From the NCBI GenBank assembly GCA_016188065.1, contig JACPIN010000004.1, positions 1 through 53,236 on the forward strand: DNA of 53,236 nucleotides, read 5' to 3'. The translations under genes were made by a program, and so were the position numbers. A model generated the notes under the pieces. It saw only the letters and a list, made by a program, of their open reading frames with translations, was not told the DNA's origin and did no database searches. This DNA comes from Candidatus Woesearchaeota archaeon. GTDB lineage: Archaea; Nanobdellota; Nanobdellia; SCGC-AAA011-G17; ARS1403. How positions within the stretch are numbered: the first letter of the stretch is position 1; the number at the start of each line of letters is the position of its first letter. Shown here piece after piece: positions 17,075 to 24,784 of this stretch.

Positions 17075-17473
17075 ATGATCAATAAATATGCAGAAGCCAT
17101 AGTAAAAAATCGAGGAGAAATGATCGTGAAAGATAAAGATTTGGGAATGGAGAAAAATGCTTTTGTAAGATATGATAAATGGGAATTTTCTGATTATGAA
17201 AGTAAAAAAGGAATTCCTATCATTGGAACAGGGATTAAGATAACACTAGAAAATGTATCTAAGTGGGTAGATTCTGGTATGGGCGGTTTGCTTGGAATAA
17301 TATCTGATCAAACTGTACAAGTAGAAACTTGTGGAGAGATTAAATATAGAGGAATACAACATAGGATTTGGGATGCCGATAGGAATAGAACAGTTGAAGA
17401 AAAAGAGATTATTCAACATTATGTTAATGGAGGATGGGAGGAAAGACTACGAAATTTGTGGCTGAAATTGTAA
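17075..17473 (+). CDS. hypothetical protein
   Basis: 132 aa, soluble, mixed alpha/beta, no recognised family. A Gly-rich hydrophobic run (WVDSGMGGLLGIISDQTV) lies in the middle and a basic C-terminal helix follows (HYVNGGWEERLRNLWLKL). It starts 26 bp after the NFACT-R gene and may share its transcript. Confidence 0.5.
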   Translation: MINKYAEAIVKNRGEMIVKDKDLGMEKNAFVRYDKWEFSDYESKKGIPIIGTGIKITLENVSKWVDSGMGGLLGIISDQTVQVETCGEIKYRGIQHRIWDADRNRTVEEKEIIQHYVNGGWEERLRNLWLKL

Positions 17474-17481
17474 AGTAAAAG

Positions 17482-17544
17482 TTTTTAAAGGGTTAATTCT
17501 GGAAAATTATTAATGCTATTCTTAGCAGGTAACAATCCGAGAGG
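17482..17544 (+). promoter_or_regulatory. box A and ribosome-binding site of the eS19 operon
   Basis: TTTTTAAAG (17482-17490) resembles box A. A roughly 35-nt leader follows and GAGG (17541-17544) precedes the ATG at 17551. Confidence 0.45.
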
Positions 17545-17550
17545 ATAAAA

Positions 17551-18075
17551 ATGGCGACGATATACGATGTTGATCCTAGTGAATTGATTAAAAAAGCTGC
17601 TTCTAGCTTGAAATCTAACGATAATATAAAAGAGCCAGATTGGGCTAAGTTTGTTAAAACTGGAATGAGCAAAGAGAGACCGCCTGTTGAAAAAGACTGG
17701 TGGCATACAAGGGCTGCTTCTATTTTGAGGAAGGTGTATATTTTGGGGCCTATTGGCGTTAATAAATTAAGAAAAAAATACGGTGGCAAGAAAAACAGAG
17801 GGCATAAGCCTGAGAAGTTCTATCCTGGATCTGGCAACATAATAAGAAAAATACTACAGCAGTTAGAGAAAGCTGAGCTGATAAAATATGCTGAAAAAGA
17901 TACTCATAAAGGAAGGATAATAACACCAAAGGGAAAGAAACTTCTAGATAAGGCAGCTAATGATATTATTGGAGTGAAGCCGAAGAAAGAAACTAAACCA
18001 AAGGCAGAGAAGAAGGCTAAGAAAGAAGAAAAGAAAATTGAAAAGGCTGATGAAAAAAAGGAAGAGCAAAAATGA
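17551..18075 (+). CDS. rps19e: 30S ribosomal protein eS19
   Basis: 174 aa. Core residues 1-142 match eS19: TIYDVDPSELIKKAA, PPVEKDWWHTRAASILRKVY, GPIGVNKLRKKYGG and GRIITPKGKKLLDKAA. A Lys/Glu-rich tail of about 30 residues follows, longer than in most homologues (about 150 aa). It sits in the small subunit head near the tRNA exit side. Its TGA overlaps the ATG of eL39 (ATGA). Confidence 0.95.
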   Translation: MATIYDVDPSELIKKAASSLKSNDNIKEPDWAKFVKTGMSKERPPVEKDWWHTRAASILRKVYILGPIGVNKLRKKYGGKKNRGHKPEKFYPGSGNIIRKILQQLEKAELIKYAEKDTHKGRIITPKGKKLLDKAANDIIGVKPKKETKPKAEKKAKKEEKKIEKADEKKEEQK

Positions 18076-18248
18076 GTGCGCGCTACAAACCAAAGGGAAA
18101 GAAAAACAGGCTTGTAAAGAGAGGGAAGCAGACAAGATGGGCTCCTTTCTGGACAGTGCCTAAGAAATATGGAAAGGGAAAGAGGGTACATCCTGCCAGA
18201 CATACTAGAGTCAAGAGAAGCTGGAGAAAGGTGAAGACAGATGCGTGA
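18072..18248 (+). CDS. rpl39e: 50S ribosomal protein eL39
   Basis: 58 aa, very basic: SARYKPKGKKNRLVKRGKQT, then RWAPFWTVPKKY and HTRVKRSWRKVK, matching eL39 (typically about 51 aa). This protein lines the peptide exit tunnel. It is joined by an ATGA overlap to eS19, the usual archaeal neighbour order eL39-eL31, though here an unknown ORF intervenes. Confidence 0.92.
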   Translation: MSARYKPKGKKNRLVKRGKQTRWAPFWTVPKKYGKGKRVHPARHTRVKRSWRKVKTDA

Positions 18249-18435
18249 TGATGTGAAAAAAATAATAGAAAGGCAATACAGAACTTATGTTTTAGACCCT
18301 TACAATAGAGATAATCCTGATAAACAAGAGGAATACAGAAGAAAGATTCTTGAGGAAGTAAAGTGTTGTGTTAGAAGAAAGGAAATAGATATTGTTTTTG
18401 CTTCTGACGTTATAAAATACTTGGGTTATGAGTGA
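18241..18435 (+). CDS. hypothetical protein between eL39 and eL31
   Basis: 64 aa, charged, helical (MRDDVKKIIERQYRTYVLD ... EEYRRKILEEVKCCVRRKEI). It overlaps eL39 by 8 nt and eL31 by 8 nt, so it is translated in the same operon if real. Not recognised. The insertion between eL39 and eL31, usually direct neighbours, makes it notable. Confidence 0.6.
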   Translation: MRDDVKKIIERQYRTYVLDPYNRDNPDKQEEYRRKILEEVKCCVRRKEIDIVFASDVIKYLGYE

Positions 18436-18970
18436 AATGGCAGAAGAAAAAATTTACACAATTCCATTGAGGAAAGAATGGCTGAAGGTTCCTATTTACA
18501 AGAGAAGCAGAAAGGCAATTACGGCTACAAAAAAATTCTTATTGAGGCATTTAAAAAGAGAGGTTAGTATAGGGCCTTATTTGAATCAATATATCTGGAA
18601 GCAGGGAAATAGGCATCCTCCTGCAAGAGTAAAAATCAGAGTTGAAGAGGAGAAAGAAAAGCTGGTTGCTGAACTAATTAATGCTCCAAGAAAAGAAGTT
18701 AAGAAGGAAGAAGATACTATAAAAATTAAGAAGCCTGGATTTTTAAAAAAGAAAGAGGAGAAAGAAGTCGAGGTTGAGAAAGAAGAGAAAGAGAAACTTG
18801 CAGATGAGAAAAAGGAGGCTACGAAAAAAGCAATAGAAGGGATTCCCGAAGACAAATTAAAGGAGAAAGAAGAAAAAGAGCTTAGCAAAATAACGGATGT
18901 TAAGAAAAAATCTCCAAAGAAAGAAAACATCATACCGACTGAAAAAAGAGGGCAAATAAGAAAAGATTAA
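18428..18970 (+). CDS. rpl31e: 50S ribosomal protein eL31 with long charged tail
   Basis: 180 aa. Residues 8-85 match eL31: KIYTIPLRKEWLKVPIYKRS, FLLRHLKRE and NQYIWKQGNRHPPARVKIRV. Family members are about 90 aa; the remaining 90-odd residues are Lys/Glu repeats of low complexity. ATGs at 18428 and 18437 are both possible. eL31 sits near the tunnel exit, where a charged tail could reach docking factors such as SRP. Confidence 0.93.
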   Translation: MSEMAEEKIYTIPLRKEWLKVPIYKRSRKAITATKKFLLRHLKREVSIGPYLNQYIWKQGNRHPPARVKIRVEEEKEKLVAELINAPRKEVKKEEDTIKIKKPGFLKKKEEKEVEVEKEEKEKLADEKKEATKKAIEGIPEDKLKEKEEKELSKITDVKKKSPKKENIIPTEKRGQIRKD

Positions 18971-18978
18971 AGCTTTTT

Positions 18979-19491
18979 ATGATGAATGAGAAAAACGCAT
19001 TAAACTTATTAAAAAGATTCTCAGATGGGTTACCTAAGTTTGAAGACGGTAGAATAGATTATTCAAATTCTGATAAAGCCCCGGTTATAACTGTTTTTGT
19101 AAGATACAAAGATAAAATTCTTTTGTTGAAGAGGAGTGATAAAGTTAGAACCTATCAAGGAAAGTGGAATACGATTGCCGGATACTTGGATGAAGTGAAG
19201 CCAATTAAAGAAAAAGTTTTGGAAGAGCTAAGAGAAGAGATTGGAATTCATGAAAATAATATTATTAATATAAAATACTTTGATGCGTATGAAATAGATG
19301 ATAAAAAAATAAATAAGATATGGATAGTTCATCCTGTTTTAGTTGAGATGAAAGAAAAACCTGAAATAAAATTAGACTGGGAACATACAGAATATAAATG
19401 GATTAGTCCAGATGAGATAAGGGATTATGATACCGTAATTGACCTTTATAGAACACTAAAGATGGTTTTGAAGAGAGGGGAGAAGTTCTAA
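18979..19491 (+). CDS. Nudix hydrolase-like protein
   Basis: 170 aa. Nudix fold recognisable from VFVRYKDKILLLKRSDKVR and GKWNTIAGYLD, with the Nudix box starting GYLDEVKPIKEKVLEELREE and ending IGI. Two positions deviate: the first Glu is Lys (position 7 of the box) and the Arg is Glu (position 15), while the metal-binding EExG core is kept. Substrate unknown. Begins 9 bp after eL31. Confidence 0.8.
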   Translation: MMNEKNALNLLKRFSDGLPKFEDGRIDYSNSDKAPVITVFVRYKDKILLLKRSDKVRTYQGKWNTIAGYLDEVKPIKEKVLEELREEIGIHENNIINIKYFDAYEIDDKKINKIWIVHPVLVEMKEKPEIKLDWEHTEYKWISPDEIRDYDTVIDLYRTLKMVLKRGEKF

Positions 19492-19494
19492 GAT

Positions 19495-19797
19495 ATGAGA
19501 TCCTTTAATATAATGCAGGTAAAAGCACTTGCGAGATTTAAGAACAAACAACTTTTGAAAGGAGGAAGGGGAGATGTCCTTGTATGCAGTCTTGTTAAGA
19601 ATATTGAAGATTCTATAAAAACAAATTGTGAAGAGTGTGGAATAGATTGTTATTATATTGATCGGTATGAAGACAATAAAGACCTGCTTAAAAAAAATCA
19701 TAAAAAGATTTGCACTGAATGTGCTTTGAAAAATAAAGATCTTGATCCAGAAGTAAGAAAAATTCTTGATAGAACAAAAGAAAATAAGCATTTATAA
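19495..19797 (+). CDS. putative zinc-binding protein
   Basis: 100 aa with two Cys clusters (CEECGIDC and CTEC), enough for one zinc site, and a basic, helical N-terminus. No named family recognised. ATG at 19495 or the internal Met at codon 7 could be the start. It follows the Nudix gene by 3 bp and precedes cbf5 by 21 bp, so all may be one operon. Confidence 0.6.
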   Translation: MRSFNIMQVKALARFKNKQLLKGGRGDVLVCSLVKNIEDSIKTNCEECGIDCYYIDRYEDNKDLLKKNHKKICTECALKNKDLDPEVRKILDRTKENKHL

Positions 19798-19818
19798 AGC
19801 CTTGTTTCTAAAGTTTTT

Positions 19819-20790
19819 TTGATGAATAAACTTCCTTTTGAAAAAGAATTTGGAACATTAGTCAAGAAAGAAGCTGAAGGCGAGTTTGGGAAAAGGCCTA
19901 ATGAAAGAAGCGTTGAGGAATTGCTTGATTTTGGAATAATAAATTTGAACAAGCCCCAAGGACCAACTTCACACCAAATTTCTGACTACGTAAAAAAAAT
20001 CCTAAAGGTAAAACGCGCAGGACATTCTGGGACCTTAGTGTATTAACAAGGAAATCCCAATGTAACTGGAGTTTTGCCGATTGCGCTAAACCGGGGAACA
20101 CGTATTCTTAAATTATTATTAAAATCTGGGAAGGAATATGTCTGCTTGATGCATTTGCATAATGATGTTTCAGAAGAGAAGATAAAAAAAGCCATGAAGA
20201 AATTTGTGGGAAAGATAACTCAAAAGCCTCCTGTGAGAAGCGCTGTGAAAAGAATTGAAAGAGAAAGAGAGATATATTATCTTGAGATACTTGAAATTGA
20301 GAATAAAGAAGTATTATTTAAAGTTGGGTGCGAGGCAGGCACTTACATCCGAACATTGTGTACAGCCATTGGAAGAGAACTTGGAACCGGGGCGCATATG
20401 GCTCAGCTTGTTAGAACTAAAGTAGGGAGGTTTAACGACGCTGACTGGATTTCTTTGCATGACTTGAAAGATGCTTATGAAGATTATAAAGAAGGTGATG
20501 AAAAGGAGATAAGAAAGATCATATTCCCTATAGAAACTGCTGTCGAATATTTTCCTAAGATTTGGGTGTTTGACAACTGCATTGATTCTTTATGCCATGG
20601 CGCTGACTTGAATGTTCCTGGAATCAGCAGATTAAATGAGGGGATTGAAAAAGATGACATTGTTGCTGTCATGACTTTGAAAAATGAATTAATCTGCGTC
20701 GGTAAATCTGAAATGGGCTCTAAAGACATAATGAGAAAAAACAAGGGGAAAGTCGTTACAGAAAAGAAAGTTTTTATCCGGTCTCTTTAG
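19819..20790 (+). CDS. cbf5: Cbf5-type tRNA/rRNA pseudouridine synthase, interrupted by a 15-nt intron
   Basis: Two frames that together form one Cbf5. Exon 1 (19819-20038) encodes residues 1-73 plus the first base of codon 74, including INLNKPQGPTSHQISDYVKK and AGHSGTL. Exon 2 (20054-20790) continues with PNVTGVLPIALNRGT, GKEYVCLMHLH, CEAGTYIRTLCTAIGRELG and a C-terminal PUA domain. Splicing out 20039-20053 creates GAT (Asp 74), the catalytic Asp of GTLDP, and a 318-aa protein of normal archaeal length. Unspliced, translation stops at TAA 20044-20046, before the catalytic residue. Cbf5 is the catalytic subunit of H/ACA RNPs and also modifies tRNA position 55. The 3' end overlaps the convergent HerA-like gene by 17 nt. 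Confidence 0.93.
20039..20053 (+). other. predicted archaeal BHB intron (15 nt) in cbf5
   Basis: Intron TGTATTAACAAGGAA. Outer helix TGGGA (20028-20032) with TCCCA (20055-20059); central 4-bp helix CCTT (20033-20036) with AAGG (20048-20051). 5' bulge AG^T (20037-20039), 3' bulge AA^A (20052-20054); inner GT/AC stem with ATTA loop. This is the bulge-helix-bulge topology of archaeal tRNA introns, with the exon-derived 4 nt in the central helix and the 3' bulge next to the outer helix. Cuts after the second base of each bulge give an exact in-frame join. Confidence 0.9.
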
Positions 20791-22783
20791 ATTCTTTATA
20801 TATAACCCTAAAATATTCCAAGAAGCACTCTCTTGAGCTCACTATCTGGAAAAACTGGGAGAATAATCTCACTAGGTCTTCTTTTTTGAATTTTGCTTCA
20901 AGTTTCCTATCGTATTTTATTTTTGCATAATCCGGCTTGATATTGCATAAGTATTTTTCGATATCTGAAAAGATTTGCAGCTGCTTGTTCAGTGAAAAAA
21001 TATTATTTTCTTTTACGAGCAATCCTTTTTCTGTGAGGTTTTTTACAGCGTCATAAATTTCTGAAAACTGCAATCTGCTTTTATTGAATAACTCTGCTGG
21101 TGTAAATCTTTTTAATTGAAGTGCTGGCTTTAGAATTTTTAACTGGCTTTCGGATAATAGCATTCCTGCCGGGAGTGATACGCCAACTGCATGCTCCAAG
21201 TCGATGATTATTTTATTATCGTTAAGATTAATTAGAATATTTAGTATGTTTGCTTCCTTCTGCAACTGGACAAACAAGCAAGGAACGAGGACTATCTCTT
21301 TTTCTTTTATTTCTTTCTTAGATGAAAGCTCAAGATCTTTTAACGAAGTTTTTTGCTTTATGACTGGCAGAAGATCCTGCGAACCATCTTTATCCTGAAG
21401 ATCTGAATCCTTGGCTTGCTTTCCAACGATATCTATCGCTTGGCCGCCATGCTCTGATTTTCTCGGGCGAACATTTATGAACAACGGCTGCGATACTACT
21501 CCTACTAATAATGCCGTTCCAATCGGCAGGTTTTTTATTTCTTTTTCTGTTTCTGAAGTAATCCCCTCGACAGATGCAGTAATCGATCTCAGATCATTTG
21601 GGTTTGTAACTTTTAAGATTATTTGAGTGCTGCATTGTGAGATACAGCTTTTATCCAATCTAGACGGCCTTTGGGATATCAATGCAACCCCTAATCCAAA
21701 CTTCCTCCCTTCTGCCAGGACTTTTCTTAAAACTGAAGAGGATTTTGCCTCGCCAAAGCTTCTTTCTGGGGCGAAATTTTGGGCCTCTTCCAAAACAAGG
21801 AAAAATGGAGGTATGTCACCGAATTTTCTAGCTTCAAACAAGTCTGAAACCAGCTTGTATACCACGACTTCTGAAATCTCTGGAGGAATCCCTTTTAAAT
21901 TCATTATTGAGCACTTTCCTGGCTGAACAATTTCTTGGAGCGGTGTTGGAGACTCTGAGAAGATATTTAACTTTTTAATTTGCTCTATTAAATTCATCAA
22001 GGTGTATTTTACATGCGTCTCTTCTGTGTCTAGAGAGATTATTATGTCATCGAAATTTATTTTATCTAAATTTTGCAGAGAAGAGTATAACAAACCTGTC
22101 TGCATGTTGCTTAGTTTTGCAGGGAGCAAATGAAGCAATGTTGAAGAGGACATGTTTGAGATGCTCAGCTTTAATTGGGTTGCATCCGGGTTAATAGTGA
22201 TGTCTGGCGTGTACTCCTGGACTTGCCTTGAGTAATCTTTTGGCTCTAACCCTAACTCCTTAAGCTTTTCTTTTTCCTTTGTATTTGGTTTTTTTAGGCT
22301 TGTGTATTCTGCATGCGGATCAATTATCACTAAAGGGATATTGCGATCTAAGATCTCTTCAATCAGGCATGATGCTGTGTAGGATTTTCCTGAACCAGAT
22401 TTTGCGATTATTGCAATGTGCTTTGTTAATAACTTGTTCAGGTCAACATTAACCTTTAAATTTGTGTATTCCAATGTCCCCAAGAATGCTCCCTTCTGCT
22501 CCTCCAATCCTAGTGAAGAATTGATAAAGGGTTCATCTGCTTCTTCGACTTTAGTCCCTGGATTCAATGGAAAGCGAAGCGGCTTTAAAGTGTCTTCTTT
22601 GCAGCCGAGGATTATGCAGCTTGCAATTGTCTCATCTGAGTTCATTTCTATTTCTATTATCTGCGCAAGGACAAAATTATTTTCAGCTTTAATTTTAACA
22701 TACTGATATTTTTTTGCATCCCTGCTTATTTTAAATTTGAATTCCGTAGTTGAAGTCTTTCCAATTATCTCTCCGAGGATCAT
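20774..22783 (-). CDS. HerA-like hexameric ATPase (DUF87)
   Basis: 669 aa. Beta-barrel HAS-like N-terminus, then Walker A AKSGSGKSYTAS near 127, VIIDPHAEY, Walker B FFLVLEEAQNF, and GLGVALISQRPSRLDKSCIS with the sensor and Arg-finger region (NPNDLRSITASVEG). This is the HerA/FtsK-type DNA translocase pattern. The C-terminal 200 residues contain a winged-helix-like segment. Archaeal HerA works with NurA in end resection, but nurA is not in the window, so this may be a divergent HerA relative. The start is supported by a TATA-like TTTAATATATCC 25 bp upstream. Confidence 0.88.
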   Translation of the reverse strand: MILGEIIGKTSTTEFKFKISRDAKKYQYVKIKAENNFVLAQIIEIEMNSDETIASCIILGCKEDTLKPLRFPLNPGTKVEEADEPFINSSLGLEEQKGAFLGTLEYTNLKVNVDLNKLLTKHIAIIAKSGSGKSYTASCLIEEILDRNIPLVIIDPHAEYTSLKKPNTKEKEKLKELGLEPKDYSRQVQEYTPDITINPDATQLKLSISNMSSSTLLHLLPAKLSNMQTGLLYSSLQNLDKINFDDIIISLDTEETHVKYTLMNLIEQIKKLNIFSESPTPLQEIVQPGKCSIMNLKGIPPEISEVVVYKLVSDLFEARKFGDIPPFFLVLEEAQNFAPERSFGEAKSSSVLRKVLAEGRKFGLGVALISQRPSRLDKSCISQCSTQIILKVTNPNDLRSITASVEGITSETEKEIKNLPIGTALLVGVVSQPLFINVRPRKSEHGGQAIDIVGKQAKDSDLQDKDGSQDLLPVIKQKTSLKDLELSSKKEIKEKEIVLVPCLFVQLQKEANILNILINLNDNKIIIDLEHAVGVSLPAGMLLSESQLKILKPALQLKRFTPAELFNKSRLQFSEIYDAVKNLTEKGLLVKENNIFSLNKQLQIFSDIEKYLCNIKPDYAKIKYDRKLEAKFKKEDLVRLFSQFFQIVSSRECFLEYFRVIYKESKETG

Positions 22784-22816
22784 AAATTAAAACTTCTAGC
22801 TGGGATATATTAAAGT

Positions 22817-22845
22817 TATCATAAAGTATAAGATGTATTATGATA
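22817..22845. promoter_or_regulatory. inverted repeat upstream of the HerA-like gene
   Basis: TATCATAA (22817-22824) and TTATGATA (22838-22845) are perfect 8-bp arms with a 13-bp spacer. They lie just upstream of the HerA-like promoter, between it and the divergent membrane gene. A candidate regulator site; AT-rich arms make chance plausible. Confidence 0.35.
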
Positions 22846-22870
22846 TATCAACTTCACAGTGGTTCTAAAA

Positions 22871-22926
22871 TTTTATATATATTTAAATTACTAGTTTAGT
22901 TAATGAATTTATCAAATAAGGAGGTG
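22871..22926 (+). promoter_or_regulatory. box A and strong Shine-Dalgarno of the membrane gene at 22934
   Basis: TTTTATATAT (22871-22880) is box A. AAGGAGGTG (22918-22926) is a near-full complement to the 16S 3' end and fixes the TTG at 22934 as start. A leader of about 30 nt separates them, unlike the leaderless genes around it. Confidence 0.7.
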
Positions 22927-22933
22927 TATTAAA

Positions 22934-23263
22934 TTGGCTAAGAAAGGTAGTAAAGCTATAGGATGGTGGGCATTTGTAGTGGGTTTAGTTTTGGCTGTAA
23001 TATTTGGCTTCACTGGCAGCCAGAGCATGAATTGGCTTTTAGTGCTACTGGGCTTGGTTGTAGGGTTTTTGAATATCACTGAGAAAGAGGTTATCACTTT
23101 TTTGGTTGCGGCTATTGCATTGATGTCTGCAGGATCTGCTAATCTAACAGCCCTAGGGCAGCTTGGAAGCGTATTCGGCAGCATATTACAAAGCGTAGTG
23201 GTATTTGTAGCTCCTGCAGCAGTAGTGGTGGCAGTAAAGGCAGTCTACGGAACTGGGCGCTAA
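22934..23263 (+). CDS. small four-span membrane protein
   Basis: 109 aa, start TTG set by the perfectly placed Shine-Dalgarno. Hydrophobic segments lie at about residues 9-26, 31-47, 53-70 and 83-103, with few charges and a KAVYGTGR end. Unknown function; such short polytopic proteins recur in DPANN genomes. The strong translation signal suggests abundance. Confidence 0.7.
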   Translation: MAKKGSKAIGWWAFVVGLVLAVIFGFTGSQSMNWLLVLLGLVVGFLNITEKEVITFLVAAIALMSAGSANLTALGQLGSVFGSILQSVVVFVAPAAVVVAVKAVYGTGR

Positions 23264-23300
23264 AATTTTTTTCTTTATTTTTTTATTTTTAAAATCGTGT
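23264..23300 (+). terminator. T-rich transcription terminator
   Basis: After the stop codon come several T tracts (TTTTTTTC, TTTTTTT and TTTTT within 35 nt), typical of archaeal intrinsic termination, between convergent genes. Confidence 0.5.
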
Positions 23301-23304
23301 TAAA

Positions 23305-23823
23305 TTAAATATAATCAGAAATTCTATGCTTTAACTCTTCATGTATCAACCAGAGAACAAGAACAATCGCATCTATTCCTGCAAAGAATGTACCTTGGAA
23401 GATATCAAGAGGGATCAAGTTGAAGCCAAACTGAATACCCGGGAGGAGATAAACCGGCCCTGAAAATAATGCGTCCAATAAAATATGGATTAAGACTCCA
23501 AATGCAGTTGCTAGAAAAATGTAATTTAAATTAAGCTTCTGTTTTTTAATAAATCTTGGATTATAATCCCTTGTTAAAAGAAACAAGATTAGAAATACTA
23601 AAGGGAAAAATAAAGTGTGAGTGAACGTACGATGAAGCTGCGAAATATCAAAATATCTAAATAAGTTAAGAATCCATCCAATGAGGACATCAATATCTGG
23701 AAGCAATCCTGCAAGACCTGCGATTAAAACGTAGCGAATGTTGAATTTTATTTTTGAAATATAGTCTCTGTAGATATCAGCTAAAACTAAAGGGATAATT
23801 ATGTGAGTTGCTGCTTGAGGCAT
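23305..23823 (-). CDS. YdjM/DUF457-family membrane-bound metal-dependent hydrolase-like protein
   Basis: 172 aa with about four membrane helices and the family's metal-site motifs: an N-terminal THxxIP, LLPDIDVL, HRTFTHT and HILLDAL. The conserved His/Asp at the membrane surface define the family, but the substrate is unknown. A CTTTATAATC box A on the minus strand about 25 bp before the ATG supports the start. Confidence 0.8.
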   Translation of the reverse strand: MPQAATHIIIPLVLADIYRDYISKIKFNIRYVLIAGLAGLLPDIDVLIGWILNLFRYFDISQLHRTFTHTLFFPLVFLILFLLTRDYNPRFIKKQKLNLNYIFLATAFGVLIHILLDALFSGPVYLLPGIQFGFNLIPLDIFQGTFFAGIDAIVLVLWLIHEELKHRISDYI

Positions 23824-23884
23824 AAGATTATTAAAGCCTGATTGATTATAAAGGTTATGATTAAAAAAATAAAAAAGAAAAATT

Positions 23885-24667
23885 TTAGACTTTATACTCT
23901 CTGATATAATGCTCGAATGGCTCTTCTCCCTCTACATTCCATGTTGCAACTAAAAATTTCCTATTGTATGCATCCGCTACCAACAAAGGATCGTTGTCTA
24001 TTGTTGTAACTGTAATGTTTAGTTCGCTTGGTTTAGGGATCCAATAAACTTGTAGGTCAAGATCTTTAGGTCCATTGTACTTTAAGAGCCAATCTCCAAC
24101 AACGGGTTTTTTTAGAGCTCTTAGATAGGATTCTAAATAGTCTACTCTTGCTTGTTTTGCTTTTTGCCTTACTTTTCTTGTTATAGGCGGAGGATTAGAT
24201 TTAAAATCAACTGTATGTGAGTTATATCCTTTATTGATCTTAACTTCATGTCCCCAAACATTATCTGCTCCGAATGCGTTCTTTGCAAATAAAGGAATTG
24301 TTACTGTGTATTCGTTTCCCTGAACACTTACTTCGATATTCCTTTTGAGCTTAAATAAATCTGGATGCAGTTCATCATATTTTGATTCGAAATCTGCAAG
24401 AATATGCTCTATAGTTAAATGATTCAGGGATTTTTCCTTATAAGATATTTCAGATGGTAGAGATACATCCACTATGATGCTTGCCATTTGCTTGCCAATT
24501 ATATCCTGGTTTTTTCTGATTTCTTTTATTATATGTGCATCAACTCCATTTAGAACTGGTGTTGAAAATACTGCCTCTCTTTCCTTGAAGAGTGCAACTA
24601 AATCTGCTAAAGTTTCATCTCCTTTTAGTTTTCTTTTTTCTGCAATCTGTCCTGTTAGATCATACAT
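23885..24667 (-). CDS. hypothetical protein with strong ribosome-binding site
   Basis: 260 aa from ATG 24667; AAGGAGGTGG lies just before this ATG, so a longer frame to 24724 is not used. Soluble, not recognised. The N-terminal part looks like a helical regulator (GQIAEKRKLKGDETLADLV); the middle has beta strands and the basic segment ITRKVRQKAKQARVDYL; the C-terminal part is beta-rich. Divergent from the HTH/PLD-like gene at 24785, which might regulate it. Confidence 0.6.
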   Translation of the reverse strand: MYDLTGQIAEKRKLKGDETLADLVALFKEREAVFSTPVLNGVDAHIIKEIRKNQDIIGKQMASIIVDVSLPSEISYKEKSLNHLTIEHILADFESKYDELHPDLFKLKRNIEVSVQGNEYTVTIPLFAKNAFGADNVWGHEVKINKGYNSHTVDFKSNPPPITRKVRQKAKQARVDYLESYLRALKKPVVGDWLLKYNGPKDLDLQVYWIPKPSELNITVTTIDNDPLLVADAYNRKFLVATWNVEGEEPFEHYIREYKV

Positions 24668-24784
24668 AATGACCACCTCCTTTTGTAAAGTGGAGATGTA
24701 TATTAGATATATTTTATTGGACATAATTTGTCAATATAGTTGTAGGCTAGAAAAATATAAATATGTAATCAATCTTCTTTAGAT

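Noticed and set aside
20039-20053. Sequencing error or simple frameshift as explanation of the split cbf5
   Set aside because: The inserted length is a multiple of three, its removal exactly repairs GTLDP, and the predicted splice cuts of an independent structure motif fall at the same two positions.
22903-22932. Nine-codon upstream frame overlapping the Shine-Dalgarno
   Set aside because: No ribosome-binding site of its own and no informative sequence; not listed as a gene.
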